64,000 nt of DNA from Gammaproteobacteria bacterium (GCA_016716465.1 JADJWH010000004.1:558001-622000), one strand, 5' to 3'; shown: positions 36,154 through 43,187, numbered from the stretch's first letter. Made by a program: numbers and translations. The notes: generated by a model not told the origin, from the letters alone.

Positions 36154-36750
36154 ATGGACGATGCGTTCACGAAACTGTTCGAGTCGCTGAGAGGTGAAGC
36201 TATCGACCTACATATACGATGGAAGCTGTACCGCCATCTCTATGCTGGTTCTAAAGAGGAGGTCGTCCTCTTGAACAGAAGCGCTCCGAGCGTATTCGCG
36301 ATTCTGCAATCCCTTCTCTTCGATGATTGCGTTCTGCGCATCTGCAGAATCACTGATCCGCATTCACGTGGTCCCTACGAATACCTTAGTGTCTACCAGC
36401 TTGCGGAGCCCATCCGAAGTGCTGCTGTCGAAAACTTGGTACCTAATCTGGAGCCCTATCTAAAGGAACTAGAAGCGGCATGCTCCAAGATGCGAACTCT
36501 CCGCAATGCCCGGATTGCACACGCCGATCTCAAGCACGCGCTTCAGATTGCACCAGAACCTTTGCCGGGCATTTCGCTTGAGGACGTCAACACCGCCCTG
36601 AGCCTCCTGGCAAAGCTCCTGAACAGCGTCGAGGCGCCGCTTCGTAAATCCAAGACGTTCTATGGCGACGTCCTTGTGCCGATTGATGACGACGTGGATC
36701 GGCTGTTCGCCTTGCTGAGGAAGGCTAATGCACGTCCATCCGAGGCCTAA
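36154..36750 (+). CDS. AbiU2-like HEPN-domain protein
   Basis: 198 aa, helical. The N-terminus (LRGEAIDLHIRWKLYRHLY, then VVLLNRSAPSVFAILQSLLFDDCVLRICRITDP) matches the AbiU2 family pattern. The putative RNase motif of HEPN proteins, R-x4-6-H, is R117-N-A-R-I-A-H123 in MRTLRNARIAHADLK. AbiU is a lactococcal abortive-infection system, and HEPN proteins are often RNases in defence or toxin-antitoxin systems; activity here is inferred. No antitoxin gene is in the cassette. The stop TAA lies inside attC2. Confidence 0.78.
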   Translation: MDDAFTKLFESLRGEAIDLHIRWKLYRHLYAGSKEEVVLLNRSAPSVFAILQSLLFDDCVLRICRITDPHSRGPYEYLSVYQLAEPIRSAAVENLVPNLEPYLKELEAACSKMRTLRNARIAHADLKHALQIAPEPLPGISLEDVNTALSLLAKLLNSVEAPLRKSKTFYGDVLVPIDDDVDRLFALLRKANARPSEA

Positions 36751-36846
36751 CCCCACGTTCGAGCGGACGGCCGCAAGCGCGCTTTGCTTGCTTGCGGTGC
36801 CCTCCTCGCTACGCTCATCGGGCGCCCCTCAACGCGAGCGTTAGGG
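36745..36846 (+). other. attC site 2
   Basis: GCCTAAC at 36745 to GTTAGGG at 36846, 102 bases, with a long GC-rich imperfect inverted repeat (GGCCGCAAGCG / CTTGCGGT region). Its opening GAGGCCTAAC pairs with the GTTAGGCTTC start of cassette 2. Confidence 0.88.
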
Positions 36847-36852
36847 TGCAAT

Positions 36853-37575
36853 ATGCTTTTAGTCTTTGTGGATGAAACGAGCGACTCTAAATTCAAAGAT
36901 TATTTTGGTTTGAGCGTTGCCACGATTAATTACACAAAATACCCAACGGTTAAAACTGAATTTCAGAAAATATTTAAAAAGAGCAAATGGGATGAATCGA
37001 TCGAGTTTAAAGGCTCATGCCTATTTTCGACAAAATCTGGTGATACGAATGTATCAGTTGAAGAACGAATCGAAATAGCGGAAAAAGTTATAGATCTAAA
37101 TATATCAAAAGCAAACGCGCGAATTAATTTTCACTATCTTCGGCATACGGTCCCGCCAAAAGAGCATGGAAAAGAATACCTACGCCTCCTACCATTATTA
37201 CTCAACAAAGGTATTCCAAAAGCTCCGCTAGGTGCAGGTAAGAATATAGTCTCAATTCACTGTGATTACCGTAGCGATATAGATATAAAACAATTGCGTG
37301 ACGCAATTACGCCGGTATTTCACAAGAAGCATTATGTAATTCTCGAAGAACCATTAATGTCTACTTCGAACTTTAATACCGTCGGTCTTCTCTATGCCGA
37401 CATAATCGGCTATTTAGCAGCACGAATCGACACTATATCAACAGACTCAGAATTATTTGAAGGAATATCGCCAGAACAGTTTGAAGCTAATGGCAAGATT
37501 AAAAAATTGAAATCGTCAGTAAATCTTATCTCGAAAATAAAAAACATTGGTCAATATGAAGTCAAAGTCAAATAG
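36853..37575 (+). CDS. DUF3800 family protein
   Basis: 240 aa. The ATG at 36853 lies just inside the cassette; upstream codons belong to attC2. MLLVFVDETSDSKFKDYFGLSVATI is the acidic N-terminal motif of DUF3800 (FxDES/T, RNase H-like fold), and a second acidic pair occurs in HCDYRSDIDIKQL and LLYADIIGYLAAR, fitting a metal-dependent nuclease-like site. The family is frequent on mobile DNA and defence islands with unproven function. The gene is strikingly AT-rich (AAA/ATA codons throughout), unlike every neighbour, which indicates a different donor. Confidence 0.75.
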   Translation: MLLVFVDETSDSKFKDYFGLSVATINYTKYPTVKTEFQKIFKKSKWDESIEFKGSCLFSTKSGDTNVSVEERIEIAEKVIDLNISKANARINFHYLRHTVPPKEHGKEYLRLLPLLLNKGIPKAPLGAGKNIVSIHCDYRSDIDIKQLRDAITPVFHKKHYVILEEPLMSTSNFNTVGLLYADIIGYLAARIDTISTDSELFEGISPEQFEANGKIKKLKSSVNLISKIKNIGQYEVKVK

Positions 37576-37577
37576 CA

Positions 37578-37641
37578 CCCTAACAAGGCGCTCAACCAGG
37601 ACGCGCCATAAAGCGGGGCGCCTGTTAGCTTATCGTTAGCT
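37578..37641 (+). other. attC site 3
   Basis: CCCTAACAAGGCGCTCAACC to GTTAGCT, 64 bases. AGGCGC/GGCGCC segments pair as stem arms. The opening GCACCCTAAC is the exact reverse complement of the GTTAGGGTGC that starts cassette 3. Confidence 0.9.
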
Positions 37642-37649
37642 GCAAGAAA

Positions 37650-38003
37650 ATGGACCGCACAGCGATCAACGATGTCGAGTCATCTGCCCGCAAGGAACTG
37701 GTGTCCCTGGCTCAAAGAATGATTGATGGAGACCTTTCGTATTTCGAGGGCGCCCCCAAAGTCCTTGCCTTAAAGGACGTAGTCGGTGGCATTTCGGATA
37801 GAGACCCGGATTTCGATGCCTTTACGGTTATTTCGTCCGAAACCGACCACTTGCCATTGGAGGCTCATAGGCATCAGTGGTCCCCTATAGCATTAACAGC
37901 CCTGGAGCCAGAGTTTCAAAGAACCGAGCAATGGGCTAGCGAGTTCGCACCCCAAGCATGTCGTAACCTAATAGGCAGGTTCGGTGAAGCAGCTAACCAG
38001 TAG
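37650..38003 (+). CDS. DUF2489-like small soluble protein
   Basis: 117 aa: ARKELVSLAQRMIDGDLSYFEGAPKVLALKD, then GGISDRDPDFDAFTVISSETDHLPLEAHRHQW and a C-terminal ACRNLIGRFG helix. The combination DRDPDF, SETDHLP and WSPIALTALEPEFQRTEQWA matches the pattern I associate with DUF2489-type proteins, which are common in integron cassettes. Function unknown. The C-terminal residues (EAANQ) are read from the start of attC4. Confidence 0.6.
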   Translation: MDRTAINDVESSARKELVSLAQRMIDGDLSYFEGAPKVLALKDVVGGISDRDPDFDAFTVISSETDHLPLEAHRHQWSPIALTALEPEFQRTEQWASEFAPQACRNLIGRFGEAANQ

Positions 38004-38048
38004 CTCAAGCCGACACCGTACCAGCGCGGCTTACCTCAAACGTTAGGT
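37991..38048 (+). other. attC site 4 (short, about 58 bases)
   Basis: AGCTAAC to GTTAGGT, one of the shortest sites here. The opening GCAGCTAAC is the exact reverse complement of GTTAGCTGC at the start of cassette 4. The site begins inside the coding sequence; the stop TAG follows four bases after AAC. Confidence 0.85.
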
Positions 38049-38056
38049 GTTAAGAA

Positions 38057-38611
38057 ATGTATCGCATATGGTTATGGCCGCAAGTCATTATCGGAATCGG
38101 CATATCTAGCTGGGCCATGGTGGAATATGATCTTCCTAAGTGGTTGTTTGTTGTGCCCCTCGCTCTGGTTGGGTTAGCTATACGACTGGATTTAAGGCTT
38201 TCTGGTAGTGACCAACGCCAAACCGATACCGTTTTACAAAATGTTTCCGGTCAAGGCGATTTTGGCCTCAGCAGAGGTTCACAGATTGCGATTGGAATAG
38301 TTGCGCTTTTATTTGCATTGATTATGTTCGTGTGGGCATCATCAGCGCCGGGAAATCCTTACTTCACTAAGCTGCCCGGCCTGTTTTGTCTCTTGGTGGC
38401 CGGAGCATGTTTGCTCCCACGCAGATACCGTGGGTACTGTGGTGATCTAATTGCTATATTGGTGCTCGCATTAGCAGTATGGTTTTTAGTTACTTCGCCT
38501 TGGTGGGAGCCAGGACAAAGCCCTTTGGCATTTGCTTGGGTATATGGTGGTGTGTCTGTTACCTATTTGGTAAAAAGATATGTGCGCTATTTTTCGAGCC
38601 AAAACACTTAA
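38057..38611 (+). CDS. Hypothetical membrane protein of cassette 5
   Basis: 184 aa with about five or six hydrophobic helices: two near the N-terminus (LWPQVIIGIGISSWAM, WLFVVPLALVGLAI), one after a polar Gln/Ser/Gly stretch (SQIAIGIVALLFALIMFVW), and further ones (LFCLLVAGACLL, LIAILVLALAVWFLV, FAWVYGGVSVTYLV). No family recognised and no catalytic motif. The stop TAA is part of attC5. Confidence 0.55.
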   Translation: MYRIWLWPQVIIGIGISSWAMVEYDLPKWLFVVPLALVGLAIRLDLRLSGSDQRQTDTVLQNVSGQGDFGLSRGSQIAIGIVALLFALIMFVWASSAPGNPYFTKLPGLFCLLVAGACLLPRRYRGYCGDLIAILVLALAVWFLVTSPWWEPGQSPLAFAWVYGGVSVTYLVKRYVRYFSSQNT

Positions 38612-38683
38612 CAACACAATCAAGTCGTTGGCTTCGCTCACTGCGACGCCACTCCGCGGCGCGCCTTATTCTGGGCGTTAGAG
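38606..38683 (+). other. attC site 5
   Basis: ACTTAAC to GTTAGAG, 78 bases, with CAAGTCGTTGGC / GCGCGCC-type imperfect arms. The opening AACACTTAAC pairs with GTTAGGTGTT at the start of cassette 5 except for one base. Confidence 0.85.
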
Positions 38684-38702
38684 CTCACGGGAACCTCTCT
38701 TG

Positions 38703-40451
38703 ATGCGCGACGTCCGATTTCTCCTTAAGACGCACTATACGAACAGTCGCGCTCTCATTATTGGTATCGACAAGTATGCGAAAGCTTCACCGCTCTCCTA
38801 CGCAGTTAGTGACGCCAGCGAGATTCGCAGAATTCTTGCGGAAGAGTTGGGGTTCCCAGCGGAAAACATCACCTACCTGACCGACGCAGAAGCAACTAGA
38901 GACAGGATCCTCAAGGCCTATCTTCGCTTCACAGCCGAGGACATAGACGTCGATGAACGTTTACTCGTCTTCTTCGCCGGACACGGATATACGAGAACTG
39001 GCAGTCGAGGTGAAATTGGATACCTTGTTCCTTCCGATGCAGACTTGTCCGATCTTGCAACTCTTCTTCGATGGGATGACTTAACTCGCAACGCCGAACT
39101 CATCCGCGCCAAGCACATCCTGTTCATTATGGACGCATGCTACGGCGGCCTCGCGCTAACGCGCCATCTTCAGCCGGGTAGCACGCGATTTCTAAAAGAC
39201 ATGATGCTGCGGTACTCGCGACAGGTGCTCACAGCTGGGAAGGCGGACGAGGTCGTAGCCGATGCTGGAGGCCCTATACCGAAGCATTCCGTATTCACAG
39301 GTCATCTCATCGAAGGACTGCGCGGAAACGCTGCAACGGCGGAGGGCGTCATCACCGCAGGCGGGCTGATGGCTTACGTTTACGGAAAGGTCGCCAACGA
39401 CAAGAATTCGAACCAAACCCCACATTACGGATACTTTGACGGTGACGGCGATTTTATTATCCGAGCCCCTAATCTGACTGAGCTGGAGACACCCGAGAAC
39501 AAGGACATAGATCGCCTCATCGCTGTTCCCTATCCCGACGAGCATCCGCAACCCGAAACAACAGACGCGAAGGTACGTCGGGTCAAAGCACTACTTGCGA
39601 CGGACTCTGCCTCAATTGAACTGCATGACTTCCTCATCGGCGAAGTGCGGCAGTTCTTAGCCGCCACATCAGAAGACGGCTTCCGTGCTGAGGGCCAATT
39701 CTCGCAGGCAGAGTTTCTTCGCCGCCTCGCACGCTACGAAGAGGTAAGCACGGACATTGCGGTCCTACTGGCGTGTGTTACCCATTGGGCAAAGCCTGCT
39801 CACAAGGCCACGTTACAAAAGGCCCTAGCGCGTTCGGCGGATCGCTTGGAGCAGCAAGGCGGGCTGACCGTATGGCTGGCATTGCGGTGGTACCCGCTAC
39901 TTCTAGAGCTGTACTGCTCAGGTATCGCCGCCGTCGATGCGCAACGCTTCGATTCACTGGCGACAGTCTTCTATACACCGATACCCACATCCGAGTATCA
40001 GGCTCGAACAGAAACGTTCGTGGATAGCACCGCGGGGGGCTTGCTTGAGCTGCATCGAAGTAATGTACTCAAGCAGATCCCAGGGCACGAAAAGAACTAC
40101 GTCCCGCTGAGCGAGTACCTGTTCAAGATCCTCCAGCCGAAGCTAGACGACGTCCTGTTTCTTGGGAAGAATTATGAGCAAGCTTTCGACACCTTCGAAG
40201 TCTTCTATGCTCTTGCAGTCGCTGACCTCGACCTCCTGAAGGGCCACAATGGCTGGGGTCCTGTCGGTCGGTTCGGCTGGAAGCATAGGTCCCGCGACAA
40301 TGGTCCACTCGCGAGAGTCGTTGCACAGGGTCGTGCGCAGCAAGCTGGCTGGGCGCCCCTCCAAGCAGGGCTTTTCGGCGGGAGCTACGAGCGATTCGAC
40401 GCCGTCGCGACGACATATACGGAACGGATCAGCAAACTGGGATGGTGGTGA
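38703..40451 (+). CDS. Caspase-like (peptidase C14) protein
   Basis: 582 aa from the ATG at 38703 (a TTG directly before it is an alternative). The N-terminal ~260 residues form a caspase fold: SRALIIGIDKYAKASPLSYAVSDA, YLTDAEATRDRILKAYLRF, catalytic His94 in LLVFFAGHGYTR, and catalytic Cys146 in HILFIMDACYGGLAL; SRQVLTAGKADEVV and SVFTGHLIEGLRG follow. The C-terminal ~300 residues are helical with repeated Trp/Leu segments and no family I recognise. Caspase-like proteases act as effectors in several bacterial defence systems, usually with a partner; here the gene is alone in its cassette, so the C-terminal part may be the sensor. Confidence 0.82.
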   Translation: MRDVRFLLKTHYTNSRALIIGIDKYAKASPLSYAVSDASEIRRILAEELGFPAENITYLTDAEATRDRILKAYLRFTAEDIDVDERLLVFFAGHGYTRTGSRGEIGYLVPSDADLSDLATLLRWDDLTRNAELIRAKHILFIMDACYGGLALTRHLQPGSTRFLKDMMLRYSRQVLTAGKADEVVADAGGPIPKHSVFTGHLIEGLRGNAATAEGVITAGGLMAYVYGKVANDKNSNQTPHYGYFDGDGDFIIRAPNLTELETPENKDIDRLIAVPYPDEHPQPETTDAKVRRVKALLATDSASIELHDFLIGEVRQFLAATSEDGFRAEGQFSQAEFLRRLARYEEVSTDIAVLLACVTHWAKPAHKATLQKALARSADRLEQQGGLTVWLALRWYPLLLELYCSGIAAVDAQRFDSLATVFYTPIPTSEYQARTETFVDSTAGGLLELHRSNVLKQIPGHEKNYVPLSEYLFKILQPKLDDVLFLGKNYEQAFDTFEVFYALAVADLDLLKGHNGWGPVGRFGWKHRSRDNGPLARVVAQGRAQQAGWAPLQAGLFGGSYERFDAVATTYTERISKLGWW

Positions 40452-40452
40452 A

Positions 40453-40554
40453 CTCTAACATGCGCTTCAAGCCGACCGCCGCAAGAGGGCTTCGCGCGCT
40501 TGCGGCTCCCTCGTCGCTTCGCTCCTCGGCGGCGGCTCAAGTGCAACGTTATAC
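40453..40554 (+). other. attC site 6
   Basis: CTCTAAC to GTTATAC, 102 bases, with paired CGCCGCAAG / CTTGCGGC and CCGCCG / CGGCGG arms. The opening GAACTCTAAC pairs with GTTAGAGCTC at the start of cassette 6. It contains an in-frame ATG for the next cassette's reading frame. Confidence 0.87.
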
Positions 40555-41170
40555 GTTACACCGCTGTCTCAGGCTTCGATTTATTCCCATACTGTTTTTA
40601 GTTGCTGGCTGCAGCACCGGGTCTTTCTTGCGCCCTTCAGCAGAGGTAGGGACTTATAGCACGGTCAACCCAGCCTGTCCCGGCGCACCAGAGGTCATCA
40701 ATTTCATTCCCGTGATGCAACAATGGGTTCTTCTTCGCGTTTACGCTACTCCTCCAGGCCGCATTGGTTCCAAAGGCACCGAACTACGAATCCATATCAC
40801 CCTTAGGTACTGGAATGACCTTGAGCCAATCGGGCTCTTTCCACGAACAGAAAAACGGAAAAAGTGGGAGAAAGTTATCGAGGAGCGGAGTAAAAGAGAG
40901 TACAACATCGTAGCATCAAGCCCTTATGTTTCTGTCGTTCTCCCAAACGGAGAAGAAAAAAAAATCAAAATCCCATTATTTACTGGCCCACACAACCCGA
41001 AAGAAGACCGAACGAGTTGGTGGGCTAATGGTGTTCAAGTTTCGCCTGACACACTTAGGGAGTTTACTGTTGTGCTTCCAGATGTATTCGTTAATAACGA
41101 AAAATTCATTATTGCTCCAATCAAATTCAAACTAGACAAAGAGCGGTATGCGCCAGTATTAAACTGCTGA
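40460..41170 (+). CDS. Putative lipoprotein of cassette 7 (start uncertain)
   Basis: The frame runs from within attC6 to 41170. The part inside the cassette begins with a hydrophobic stretch ending in a lipobox (FIPILFLVAGCSTG, Cys at about 40609), so an exported lipoprotein is likely. However no ATG, GTG or TTG in this frame lies between the cassette boundary at 40548 and the signal peptide. Either translation begins at the ATG at 40460 inside attC6 and gives an odd basic/alanine N-terminus of about 50 residues, or a rare start codon is used. The mature part (~185 residues) has strand-rich segments such as EVINFIPVMQQWVLLRVYATPP and TELRIHITLRYWNDLEP. Family not recognised. Confidence 0.5.
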   Translation: MRFKPTAARGLRALAAPSSLRSSAAAQVQRYTLHRCLRLRFIPILFLVAGCSTGSFLRPSAEVGTYSTVNPACPGAPEVINFIPVMQQWVLLRVYATPPGRIGSKGTELRIHITLRYWNDLEPIGLFPRTEKRKKWEKVIEERSKREYNIVASSPYVSVVLPNGEEKKIKIPLFTGPHNPKEDRTSWWANGVQVSPDTLREFTVVLPDVFVNNEKFIIAPIKFKLDKERYAPVLNC

Positions 41171-41182
41171 AATGAAAGAAAC

Positions 41183-41260
41183 GTATAACAAGTCATTCAA
41201 GTCGCAGCTACGCGTCTGGGACGTGCCTTACAGGCACGCCCCTTAATACTAGCGTTAGGC
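41183..41260 (+). other. attC site 7
   Basis: GTATAACAAGTCATTCAAG to GTTAGGC, 78 bases, with GGGACGTGCC / GGCACGCCCC central pairing. ACGTATAAC is the exact reverse complement of GTTATACGT, the start of cassette 7. Confidence 0.9.
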
Positions 41261-41267
41261 GCCAAAA

Positions 41268-41555
41268 ATGAAATGGTATAGGTGTTTAATCGAGGGCGAA
41301 AACTTTCCTGGTGTACTTGCTGGTACAGAAGAATTAATTGGCTTTTACACCACTCGTTTCATTGAAGCCAGCACGCCAGAAGAAGCCGAAATGAAAGCGC
41401 TTTCAAATTTAAAAAATGAAGAAAGTTTGCAATTACCTGAAGGTGTTACGCCCCCTAATAATGCAAAAGTATATTTTGAAGAAATAGAAGAAGTTTCCGA
41501 AAGCGAGGTGCCTGAAATAAATGCAGGTTTTACATTTTATGTTATGGGCACCTAA
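41268..41555 (+). CDS. Hypothetical small protein of cassette 8
   Basis: 95 aa, acidic. MKWYRCLIEGENFPGVLAG is followed by IGFYTTRFIEASTPEEAEMKAL and a C-terminal ending FTFYVMGT. The pattern of a strand, helix (PEEAEMKALSNL) and strands suggests a small alpha/beta fold. No family recognised. The stop TAA is part of attC8 and the ATG lies 7 bases inside the cassette. Confidence 0.6.
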   Translation: MKWYRCLIEGENFPGVLAGTEELIGFYTTRFIEASTPEEAEMKALSNLKNEESLQLPEGVTPPNNAKVYFEEIEEVSESEVPEINAGFTFYVMGT

Positions 41556-41630
41556 CAAGGCGGCCAATCGCGACGCCCCACCGCGCACTTCGTGCGCGTT
41601 GTTGGTCGCGCATTGCCTTAAATGTTAGGC
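41550..41630 (+). other. attC site 8
   Basis: ACCTAACAAGGCGGCCAATC to GTTAGGC, 81 bases, with CCGCGCACTTCGTGCGCG forming a strong central hairpin and AATCGCGAC / GTCGCGCATT arms carrying an unpaired base. The opening GGCACCTAAC pairs with GTTAGGCGCC except for one base. Confidence 0.9.
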
Positions 41631-41641
41631 GCATATTCAAC

Positions 41642-42097
41642 GTGAATGCCACCTTCGAAGGAGATCTCATCCGGCCGCTCGGCCTAGTAACCCTGTATTT
41701 CGCGTATGCCGAGGGAGAGATCGACGAGCTTATTGAGGCAGCGTCTGTTGTTGAGCCGTACGATGACGAGAAGCGGCAATGGTCCGTGGGCCGCAAACTG
41801 GGACTTGCCAGAAAACTGCTCGGTGAGCTGCACCTTCAAGACTGGTCTCCGCTCGGTGATCTACTCGATGAGGGTCGTACGCTATTCGAGAGTCGCAACG
41901 CCCTGGTTCATGGGCAGCTCTTTGCAGGAGGACGGCTAGTGTCCAATCGCCGTGCTGTGCGAGAGCGGCGCATCACGCCGAACGAGATCACGCAGCTCGC
42001 CGAACAAATCTTCGTGTGGAAAGAGCGTCTTTGGGCGTATCGGCAGAAAGTCCTCGCGCCTCAGTTGCCTTCGATCGGCCGCGGCAGTGGCGCCTAA
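41642..42097 (+). CDS. HEPN-motif protein of cassette 9
   Basis: 151 aa, GTG start at 41642. Mostly helical: LGLVTLYFAYAEGEIDELIEAA, RKLGLARKLLGEL, then DEGRTLFESRNALVHGQL with R85-N-A-L-V-H90, the R-x4-H motif of HEPN RNases, and a final long helix (ITQLAEQIFVWKERLWAYRQ). The layout resembles HEPN-like helical bundles; RNase activity and any partner are inferred. Together with the AbiU2 protein it is the second HEPN-type gene of this array. The stop TAA is within attC9. Confidence 0.62.
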   Translation: MNATFEGDLIRPLGLVTLYFAYAEGEIDELIEAASVVEPYDDEKRQWSVGRKLGLARKLLGELHLQDWSPLGDLLDEGRTLFESRNALVHGQLFAGGRLVSNRRAVRERRITPNEITQLAEQIFVWKERLWAYRQKVLAPQLPSIGRGSGA

Positions 42098-42181
42098 CAA
42101 GCAAATGCAGCGAGCGCGCACCGGCCATAAATGTGTTCTGGGTTTCATGCATCGGCGCGTCGCTGATTTGCGGCGTTGATA
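42092..42181 (+). other. attC site 9, degenerate right end of the array
   Basis: GCCTAACAAGCAAATGCAGCG opens the site, and GCGCGTCGCTGATTTGC (42155-42171) pairs with it leaving single unpaired bases, the classic extrahelical-base layout of attC. The distal core is degenerate (GTTGATA in place of GTTRRRY), so this site may be inactive. GGCGCCTAAC matches the GTTAGGCGC start of cassette 9. Confidence 0.8.
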
Positions 42182-42262
42182 CAGAATTCCAAAATTCCAA
42201 AAGCCGGCGCTTTTGCAGTCAACTAACCTGTAATCTTCAGAGGCAAAATTCGTTGCAGACCG

Positions 42263-42739
42263 TCAGTCGCGCAGCCGACTAAATATGTAGTCGTGATCCT
42301 TCTGGGGCTGATGGCAGTCAAAGCAGGCTGAAGCGGCGTTATTGCCCACTACCCGTTGGGTCGGGTCACCTCCGCCGAAACCTTCAAAGCCCCATCCGCC
42401 AGTGGCCGCGAACTTCTTCGAATCCTTGTGCATGACGCCCAGAACCTTGCGCTTCCCCTCGGTAAGGGCATTGTCTGCGCTTATCGATTCGAGCAAGTCG
42501 AAAATGATCACCGCGCCATCGGGGAATTTCTTACCCTGGTAACCCTTGAGTGCCTTATCGTTGGCATAGATATGGTGAATCCCGCCGAAGGACGCGAACA
42601 GCGGATGACCTTCTTCTATCACCATGCTCTTGACGTGATGCCAGTCGCGGTAACCGGTCGGATAGGGCACCTCGGGCTCTGACGCCAGGGCCACGGTGGG
42701 GATGATGATGCCAAGGGCAGCCAGGAGTATCGTTTTCAT
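42263..42739 (-). CDS. Cytochrome P460 family protein
   Basis: 158 aa. The ATG at 42739 is preceded by AAGGAG on the minus strand. A signal peptide (MKTILLAALGIIIPTVALA) leads to a periplasmic domain with YPTGYRDWHHVKSMVIEEGHPLFASFGGIHHIYAN, the substrate-cavity region of P460 proteins, and a single c-type heme motif CFDCH near the C-terminus. Some family members oxidise hydroxylamine or related small nitrogen compounds; many have unknown function. It is encoded against the direction of the cassettes, just outside the last attC. Confidence 0.8.
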   Translation of the reverse strand: MKTILLAALGIIIPTVALASEPEVPYPTGYRDWHHVKSMVIEEGHPLFASFGGIHHIYANDKALKGYQGKKFPDGAVIIFDLLESISADNALTEGKRKVLGVMHKDSKKFAATGGWGFEGFGGGDPTQRVVGNNAASACFDCHQPQKDHDYIFSRLRD

Positions 42740-42840
42740 GATCAAGTCTCCTTATTCAAGATCGACGATTGCGACGCCATAACGGGTATGAGACTAGGAA
42801 CATATCCCGCGGCTGCCAAGAAGGCACTTTTCGGTACCTA

Positions 42841-43070
42841 GGTTACTTTTTGGTGTAATTTGTGGAAAACGAAGTCAATTTAAGACCGGCCATCTGCGCA
42901 TTTGTATCAGCAGATACAAGATGTGATTGGCTGCAACGGGTCCGCGTCGGTTCAGAAAGCCACGTCGCTGGTATATCGCGACCCGGCGCTCTAGAGCGCC
43001 ATGTTCAAGGAATTTCAATCAAAGTGCTTTCTGACCAGCTACGGCAGCATGGACACACTGGCAGGTAATG
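42841..43070 (+). pseudogene. Decayed HxlR-family regulator
   Basis: Pieces of an HxlR winged-helix regulator can be read in changing frames: YQQIQDVIGC, then SRPGALERHVQGISIKVLSDQLRQ. They align with YRKLEDVIGC and NRPGSLERHIDGISTKVLSERLRK of the intact HxlR protein at 49274-49615. The leader TTTTTGGTGTAA at 42847-42858 also resembles the intact gene's leader. At least two frameshifts and no full C-terminal part remain, so it is a relic of a paralogue. Confidence 0.7.
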
Positions 43071-43126
43071 GCAAATGGCCGGATACCGCTGATTGTCAGA
43101 TCAATTTTATAGATGAATAATAGGGA

Positions 43127-43187
43127 GCGTCGAACAAGGCGCTCCAGCAGACGTCAAAAGCGGCGCCGCTGAGCGTGAGCGTTTTAA
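43127..43187 (+). other. Solitary attC-like relic
   Basis: GCGTCGAACAAGGCGCTC is followed by AGCGGCGCCGCTGAGCG and ends near GCGTTTTAA. AACAAGGCGCTC is identical to the conserved left part of attC3 and close to the others; the right core is lost. About 0.95 kb beyond the array end and 16 bases before the RsgA-type gene. Confidence 0.5.

Larger units (their letters stand above)
34872..42181 (+). mobile_element. Integron gene-cassette array without integrase (nine cassettes)
   Basis: Nine single-gene cassettes, all in + orientation, are separated by nine attC sites of about 58-104 bases. Boundaries are GTTAGGG (34872), GTTAGGC (36137), GTTAGGG (36840), GTTAGCT (37635), GTTAGGT (38042), GTTAGAG (38677), GTTATAC (40548), GTTAGGC (41254) and GTTAGGC (41624), with a degenerate GTTGATA end at 42175. 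In each cassette the first ~9 bases are the reverse complement, or nearly so, of the start of its own attC, as expected if each was once a circle. Several stop codons lie inside attC. GC is lower and more variable than in the flanks. No intI is visible, so this is either a CALIN or an array whose integrase is elsewhere. Confidence 0.9.

Noticed and set aside
42862..43068. Complete 68-residue protein from the HxlR relic region
   Set aside because: Only the second half of the frame resembles HxlR; the matching first half is in another frame, so it is decayed and not a real short gene.
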